Shown: in pieces, positions 59,722-64,000 of the stretch | How positions within the stretch are numbered: position 1 is the stretch's first letter | Layout of the letters: each line of letters starts with the position of its first letter | Notes under the pieces: model-generated | What the model was told of the DNA's origin: nothing | Databases searched by the model: none | What the model saw: only the letters and a program-made list of their open reading frames with translations | NCBI GenBank assembly: GCA_934490165.1 | Contig: CAKSTB010000010.1 | Span: forward strand, 32,650 to 96,649 | From: an uncultured Ruminiclostridium sp. | Lineage (GTDB): Bacteria > Bacillota > Clostridia > Oscillospirales > Ruminococcaceae | DNA: 64,000 bases | Direction of reading: 5' to 3' | Translations under genes and position numbers: made by a program

Positions 59722-60543
59722 ATGCTTAAAATAACCGACAGCGAATTTAACCGTCTTGTAACCTTTATGAGGGAGCGCTACGGCATTAACCTCTCGCATA
59801 AGCGGACGCTTATCGAAGGCAGGCTCAGCAATATGCTGTATGAACGCGGCATTAAAAGCTATGATGAGTATCTTGACTGCTGTCTTAACGATAAGAGCGG
59901 CAAGGAGCTTGACGGTCTGCTGATAAAGCTTACCACCAATCATACATATTTTATGCGCGAACCCGAGCACTTCACATATCTCACCGATACAGTCCTGCCG
60001 TTTATAAAGCAGGTAAACTCAAAGACAAAGACGATGAGAATATGGAGCGCGGGCTGTTCAAGCGGCGAAGAAGCATACACGACTGCTATGCACATAAGCG
60101 AATTTCTCGGCAAGGAAAAGTCCTCGTGGGATACAAGAATACTTGCAACGGATATCTCACTGCGCACTCTTGCAGGGGCGCAAAACGGTGTGTATCTTGC
60201 AAGCGGACTTACCGATCTTCCGCCGGGCTGGCTTGATAAGTATTTTGATAAAATAGATGACGAAAAGCGCAAGGTAAAGCCTGAGTTGCGACACGATGTC
60301 ATCTTCCGCACATTCAATCTGATGGAGCCTATTCCCTATAAAAAAGCTCCGTTTGATCTGATATTCTGCCGCAATGTTATGATATATTTTGAAATGGAAA
60401 CCAAGCTCGCGCTTGTAAAACGTTTCTTTGATGTATTAAGACCGGGCGGATATCTGTTTATCGGTCATGCAGAGAGCATACCGAGAGATACAACAGATTA
60501 TGAATATATAAAACCTGCAATATACCGCAAGCCGCTGAAATAA
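59722..60543 (+). CDS. cheR: Chemoreceptor glutamate methyltransferase CheR
   Basis: 273 residues. N-terminal helical domain (FNRLVTFMRERYGINLSHKR), then SAM-binding core with TTNHTYFMREPEHFTYL, IWSAGCSSGEEAYTTAM (glycine motif), ILATDISLRTLAGAQNGVY, and FDLIFCRNVMIYFEMETKLA near the C-terminus. It methylates chemoreceptor glutamates for adaptation. 16 bp downstream of cheW. Confidence 0.96.
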   Translation: MLKITDSEFNRLVTFMRERYGINLSHKRTLIEGRLSNMLYERGIKSYDEYLDCCLNDKSGKELDGLLIKLTTNHTYFMREPEHFTYLTDTVLPFIKQVNSKTKTMRIWSAGCSSGEEAYTTAMHISEFLGKEKSSWDTRILATDISLRTLAGAQNGVYLASGLTDLPPGWLDKYFDKIDDEKRKVKPELRHDVIFRTFNLMEPIPYKKAPFDLIFCRNVMIYFEMETKLALVKRFFDVLRPGGYLFIGHAESIPRDTTDYEYIKPAIYRKPLK

Positions 60544-60591
60544 TGCGGCTTGACTATTATGCGGCAAAACGCCGTAATCGGAGGTGAGGTA

Positions 60592-61665
60592 TTGCCTCTC
60601 CACATACTTATAACAGGAACAAGTACAGCTATAAGTCAGGTGACGAAGTCTATTCTCGACCGCAGTATAAAGGGTTGCACTTCTGAAACCGTCGATTTCA
60701 GAAAGCTGTCGCTCTCTGCCGAGCAGGCGCACTATGACTGTGCTGTGATCAATGATTTAATGGCTGATGTGTATTTCCGTCTGCCTTCTGCGCTGAACGG
60801 GATACCTGCTATCCTGATAACCAATAACGACAGAATACTGAAAGAACCAAAGCGCTTCGGGCTTTTCGGTGCACTGAAAAACGCAAGCGGCGGCGCTGCG
60901 GGACTTGTCGCATTTGAAAAAGAACTGCACGCCATGATAGATAATGCGGTATCGGCTGAACATCCTCACTTGACGGAAGCAAAGCCGCATTTTGAAAAAA
61001 TAATGCAGTCGCCCGACGGAAGCGATCCCGACATACTTTTTTCAAAAAAAGCAGTTCACAAAACCGCCAATACCGTTATACACAATGTCTGTCATAATAA
61101 CAGGCCTGAGCTTATAGCTATCGGAGCAAGTACAGGCGGTACAGATGCGATAATCGAAGTTGTCAAAGAGCTGCCTGCAGATACTCCTCCGGTAGTTATA
61201 GTTCAGCATATGCCGGTCGGATTTACGAAAATGTATGCTGACAGACTTGACAGAATATGCAAGATGAACGCAAAGGAAGCCGAGGACGGCGACAGGCTGA
61301 AGCAAGGTCTTATCATACTGGGACACGGTTCGGAACAGCTTGAAGTTCATAAAGATACTCTTGGCTATTATGTGACCTCAAAGCCCGGAGAAAAAGTATC
61401 AGGGCACTGCCCTTCTGTAGATGTATTATTCAGCTCGGTCGCAAAAGCCGCAGGAAAAGATGCGATAGGAGTTATACTCACGGGCATGGGGCGTGACGGT
61501 GCCTCAGGGCTTGGTGAAATGAAAAAAAACGGAGCATATACTATAGGTCAGGACAAAGAGTCCTGCGTTGTATACGGTATGCCGTGTGTAGCTTTTGAAG
61601 AGGGTGCAGTATCAAAACAGGCTCCTCTCTCTGAAATAAAGAATATTATTATCAGAATGTTATAA
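60592..61665 (+). CDS. cheB: CheB-type chemoreceptor methylesterase with a degenerate receiver
   Basis: 357 residues from TTG 60592, chosen because GGAGGTGAG is placed six bases upstream; an ATG at 60550 has no such site. C-terminal methylesterase domain is intact: IGASTGGTDAI with Ser180, VIVQHMPVGFTKMYADRLD with His206, and VILTGMGRDGASGLGEMKK with Asp302. The N-terminal ~115 residues occupy the receiver position but lack the acidic pair (LHILITGTSTA instead of ..VDDS) and the DxxMPxMDG phospho-acceptor context. The usual phosphorylation switch is therefore probably lost or altered, and the esterase may be controlled otherwise. Confidence 0.9.
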   Translation: MPLHILITGTSTAISQVTKSILDRSIKGCTSETVDFRKLSLSAEQAHYDCAVINDLMADVYFRLPSALNGIPAILITNNDRILKEPKRFGLFGALKNASGGAAGLVAFEKELHAMIDNAVSAEHPHLTEAKPHFEKIMQSPDGSDPDILFSKKAVHKTANTVIHNVCHNNRPELIAIGASTGGTDAIIEVVKELPADTPPVVIVQHMPVGFTKMYADRLDRICKMNAKEAEDGDRLKQGLIILGHGSEQLEVHKDTLGYYVTSKPGEKVSGHCPSVDVLFSSVAKAAGKDAIGVILTGMGRDGASGLGEMKKNGAYTIGQDKESCVVYGMPCVAFEEGAVSKQAPLSEIKNIIIRML

Positions 61666-61685
61666 TTCTGAGGCAAGGAGAAAAA

Positions 61686-64000
61686 ATGACAATAACAAAG
61701 AAAACCTTTTCGGCTGTTGCGGCATTTATTGCGGTACTGGCGGTAGCAATACTTATGGTATGTGCCGCGCCCGATGCCTCTGCCGCTACCGAAAGTGGCA
61801 AGACTGCAAAGCAGATCACCGCAGAAATCGGTACAGGCTGGAACTTAGGAAATTCGCTTGACGCTACAGGCGGTGGAAACAGCGTAAACAGCGAAACATC
61901 GTGGGGTAACCCAAAAACCACAAAGGCAATGATAGACGCCGTTAAAGCTCAGGGCTTCAACACGGTAAGAATACCTGTATCGTGGGGAAATCACACAAGC
62001 GGCAACAACTTCACGATCGACTCAGCGTGGCTCAAAAGAGTAAAGGAAGTTGTAGACTACTGTATTGACAATGATATGTTTGTTATCCTGAACATTCATC
62101 ACGACACTTCCACACAGTACTACTACCCTTCATCAACATACAAGACGCAGTCTGTAAAGTTTGTAAAATCAATATGGTCACAGGTTGCGGCATATTTCAA
62201 GGACTATGATCAGCGCCTGGTATTTGAAACGCTCAACGAGCCGAGACTTGTCGGCTCAGAATATGAATGGTATTTCCCTGTAGATTACCCCAACAGCGCG
62301 GTACTTGATTCCATCAATGTTATAAACACACTCAATCAGACTGCGGTCGATACTATCCGTGCGGCAGGTGGCAAAAATAACGACAGATGTATAATGGTTC
62401 CCGGATACGGCGCTTCAATAAACGGCTGTACTACATATGCTTTCAAGCTTCCGACCGACAAGACAGCGGATCGCCTTATCGTATCGGTACACGCATATAC
62501 TCCTTACAACTTTGCTTTGAACGCAAACGGCACACCTATCTTCTCAGACGATCTCAAAAGTGAAGTAGACTATCTGTACAATACAATAAAATCAAAATTC
62601 CTTGATAAAGGCATTCCCGCAATAATCGGTGAAACCAGTGCTTCAAACAAGAATGGCAACTCTGCCGAACGTGTAAAATGGGCGCAGTATTATATGGGCA
62701 AATCCGCCGAATACGGCGTGCCTTGTATGCTCTGGGACAATAACGTTTATAACGGCAGCGACAAGGGCGAATGCCACGGACATCTCAACCGTTCAACACT
62801 CGGCTGGTATGACAAGAGCTTTATTGATGCAGTGATAAAGTACGGCAAAAAAGGAAGAACGCCCGCTACTCCCGTTACTCCGTCTGCTCCGTCCAAAGTA
62901 ACCGGTTTTGCAAAGAAATCTGCCTCAGCTACGACCATAACGCTTAAGTGGAATAAAAACGCAAACGCTTCTGGTTATGTTCTCCAGCAGTATAAATCGG
63001 GCAATTGGGTAACTCTTTCCACGATCACAAGCAACGCAACGACTACATATACAGTCAAGGGTCTCTCTGCAGGCACGACAGGATGCAAATTCCGTATCCG
63101 CGCTTACAAAACAGCAAATAATACCAAGCTGTACAGTGCATGGAGCAGTACACTTTCAGTATCTACACCGCCTAGCAACGTAAACGGCTTGAAAGTCACT
63201 GCCAAGACAAACGCAAGCGTCAGCTTACAGTGGAACAAGAATACCTCTGCAAGCGGCTATGTGCTCGAAAAATACAACGGTACAAAGTGGGTTACAGTAA
63301 AGAATATTGTCGGAAATGCGACTGTAAAATATACCGTTACCGGACTTAAATCAAGTACAACCAACAAATTCAGGATCAAGTCCTACAAAGGCAGCTTATC
63401 AAGCGGTTACACTTATCTCAATGTAAACACAAAGCCGTACACGACTACAGGGCTGAAGTGCAGGAGCAAGACAAACTCAAGTATAACATTACAATGGAAC
63501 AAGAATACCTCTGCCGGCGGCTATGTGCTTGAAAAATATGACGGCAAGAAGTGGGTTGCTCTAAAGACATTTACTGGCAGCACTAACACAAGCTATACTG
63601 TAAGCAAGCTTAAATCAAGCACAACATATAAATTCAGACTGAGAGCGTACAAAACTTTCGGCAGTGTTAAAGAATACAGTGCTTATACTTATCTCAACGT
63701 AAACACAAAGCCGTACACGACTACAGGGCTGAAGTGCAAGAGCAAGACAAACTCAAGTATAACATTACAGTGGAACAAGAACACCTCTGCCGGCGGCTAT
63801 GTGCTTGAAAAATATGACGGCAAGAAGTGGGTTGCTCTAAAGACATTTACTAGCAGCACTAACACAAGCTATACTGTAAGCAAGCTTAAATCAAGCACAA
63901 CATATAAATTCAGACTGAGAGCATACAAAACTTTCGGCAGTGTTAAAGAATACAGTGCTTATACTTATCTCAACGTAAACACAAAGCCGTACACGACTAC
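61686..64000 (+). CDS. Secreted GH5 endoglucanase with fibronectin III repeats, partial
   Basis: The frame is open from ATG 61686 to the window edge (771 codons, C-terminus missing). Signal peptide with hydrophobic residues ~8-26 and cleavage near ASA-AT. The GH5 domain (residues ~38-385) has IGTGWNLGNSLDA, FNTVRIPVSWGNH, VILNIHHDT, VFETLNEPRLVG with acid/base Glu185, VSVHAYTPYNF and PAIIGETSASN with nucleophile Glu316, and CMLWDNNVYNG. After a Pro/Thr linker, at least four fibronectin-III-like domains follow from ~residue 400. A dockerin, cellulose module or anchor might lie beyond the edge. Starts 20 bp after cheB behind AGGAG, with no terminator between. Confidence 0.94.
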   Translation, partial: MTITKKTFSAVAAFIAVLAVAILMVCAAPDASAATESGKTAKQITAEIGTGWNLGNSLDATGGGNSVNSETSWGNPKTTKAMIDAVKAQGFNTVRIPVSWGNHTSGNNFTIDSAWLKRVKEVVDYCIDNDMFVILNIHHDTSTQYYYPSSTYKTQSVKFVKSIWSQVAAYFKDYDQRLVFETLNEPRLVGSEYEWYFPVDYPNSAVLDSINVINTLNQTAVDTIRAAGGKNNDRCIMVPGYGASINGCTTYAFKLPTDKTADRLIVSVHAYTPYNFALNANGTPIFSDDLKSEVDYLYNTIKSKFLDKGIPAIIGETSASNKNGNSAERVKWAQYYMGKSAEYGVPCMLWDNNVYNGSDKGECHGHLNRSTLGWYDKSFIDAVIKYGKKGRTPATPVTPSAPSKVTGFAKKSASATTITLKWNKNANASGYVLQQYKSGNWVTLSTITSNATTTYTVKGLSAGTTGCKFRIRAYKTANNTKLYSAWSSTLSVSTPPSNVNGLKVTAKTNASVSLQWNKNTSASGYVLEKYNGTKWVTVKNIVGNATVKYTVTGLKSSTTNKFRIKSYKGSLSSGYTYLNVNTKPYTTTGLKCRSKTNSSITLQWNKNTSAGGYVLEKYDGKKWVALKTFTGSTNTSYTVSKLKSSTTYKFRLRAYKTFGSVKEYSAYTYLNVNTKPYTTTGLKCKSKTNSSITLQWNKNTSAGGYVLEKYDGKKWVALKTFTSSTNTSYTVSKLKSSTTYKFRLRAYKTFGSVKEYSAYTYLNVNTKPYTT
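63434..64000 (+). repeat. 276-bp tandem repeats encoding fibronectin III units
   Basis: The segment starting GCCGTACACGACTAC recurs at 63434, 63710 and 63986, an exact 276-bp (92-codon) period. The two complete units differ by only a few bases (for example AGG/AAG, AATACC/AACACC, GGC/AGC codons). This is a recent duplication; the array continues past the window. Confidence 0.9.

Overview
The window reads as a chromosomal segment of a low-to-mid GC, spore-forming, anaerobic Firmicute of the gut Oscillospiraceae/Ruminococcaceae type; an [Eubacterium] siraeum-like organism is my best guess, by inference only. The reasons are spoVACDE and sigK, secreted or lipid-anchored GH5 and GH26 beta-glycanases with Ser/Thr-rich linkers, a single-chain Firmicute PurL, consensus TTGACA-17-TATAAT promoters, strong Shine-Dalgarno sites and frequent TTG starts. 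I see no rRNA, tRNA, CRISPR array, prophage module or intact transposase.

Layout. 1-6090 (minus): hom-pyrH-frr-uppS-cdsA-dxr-rseP, a biosynthesis/translation/envelope operon running off the left edge. 6.3-9.8 kb (plus): an SH3-type anchored protein, a transglutaminase-like surface protein, a polysaccharide deacetylase lipoprotein and a cyclophilin. 9.9-11.9 kb: an ECF sigma factor with a probable membrane anti-sigma partner and an ECF-type promoter in front. 12-16.3 kb: archaeal-type phosphoglycerate mutase (possible alternative homoserine kinase), spoVAC-VAD-VAE, a 37-aa membrane peptide and uninterrupted sigK. 16.3-24 kb (minus): an accessory island of lipoproteins, a decayed tandem paralogue, a DUF1016 remnant with a multi-hairpin insertion, and a frameshifted secreted protein carrying DNRLRE, PPC-like and caspase-like modules. 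24-24.6 kb is palindrome-rich noncoding DNA. 24.7-29.5 kb: GH5 lipoprotein, divergent AraC regulator, GH26 lipoprotein and mutarotase, a small beta-glucan/mannan locus. 29.6-30.4 kb: a SLOG-like protein and an XRE repressor, divergent over overlapping promoters and a palindrome.

30.4-39.6 kb (minus) is a probable nine-kb operon: Ddl-like protein lacking catalytic residues, DUF1934, argS, homocysteine methyltransferase, YfhO, Nudix hydrolase, murC. 39.8-44.3 kb (plus): CNNM/CBS protein, NfeD-like and YcxB-like membrane proteins, araD, and an unassigned protein. 44.3-50 kb: a His-less HPr-like protein, mtaB with an apparent ATC start, and purL. 50-54 kb: a 1316-residue surface protein with Cys-pair repeats and an SPETG sorting signal. 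54.2-56.9 kb (minus): FliK/YlqG-like, FlhB-like/YlqH and an ECF-transporter S component. 57-61.7 kb (plus): cheA-cheW-cheR-cheB. From 61.7 kb to the edge: a second, secreted GH5 enzyme with fibronectin III repeats in an almost identical 276-bp tandem array.

The segment joins housekeeping operons with surface and fibre-degradation functions. The least explained items are the Ddl-like pseudoenzyme in a murC operon, the caspase-like secreted protein, the His-less HPr homologue, the SLOG/XRE pair and the multi-hairpin element. All family assignments come from reading motifs; no database search was run.
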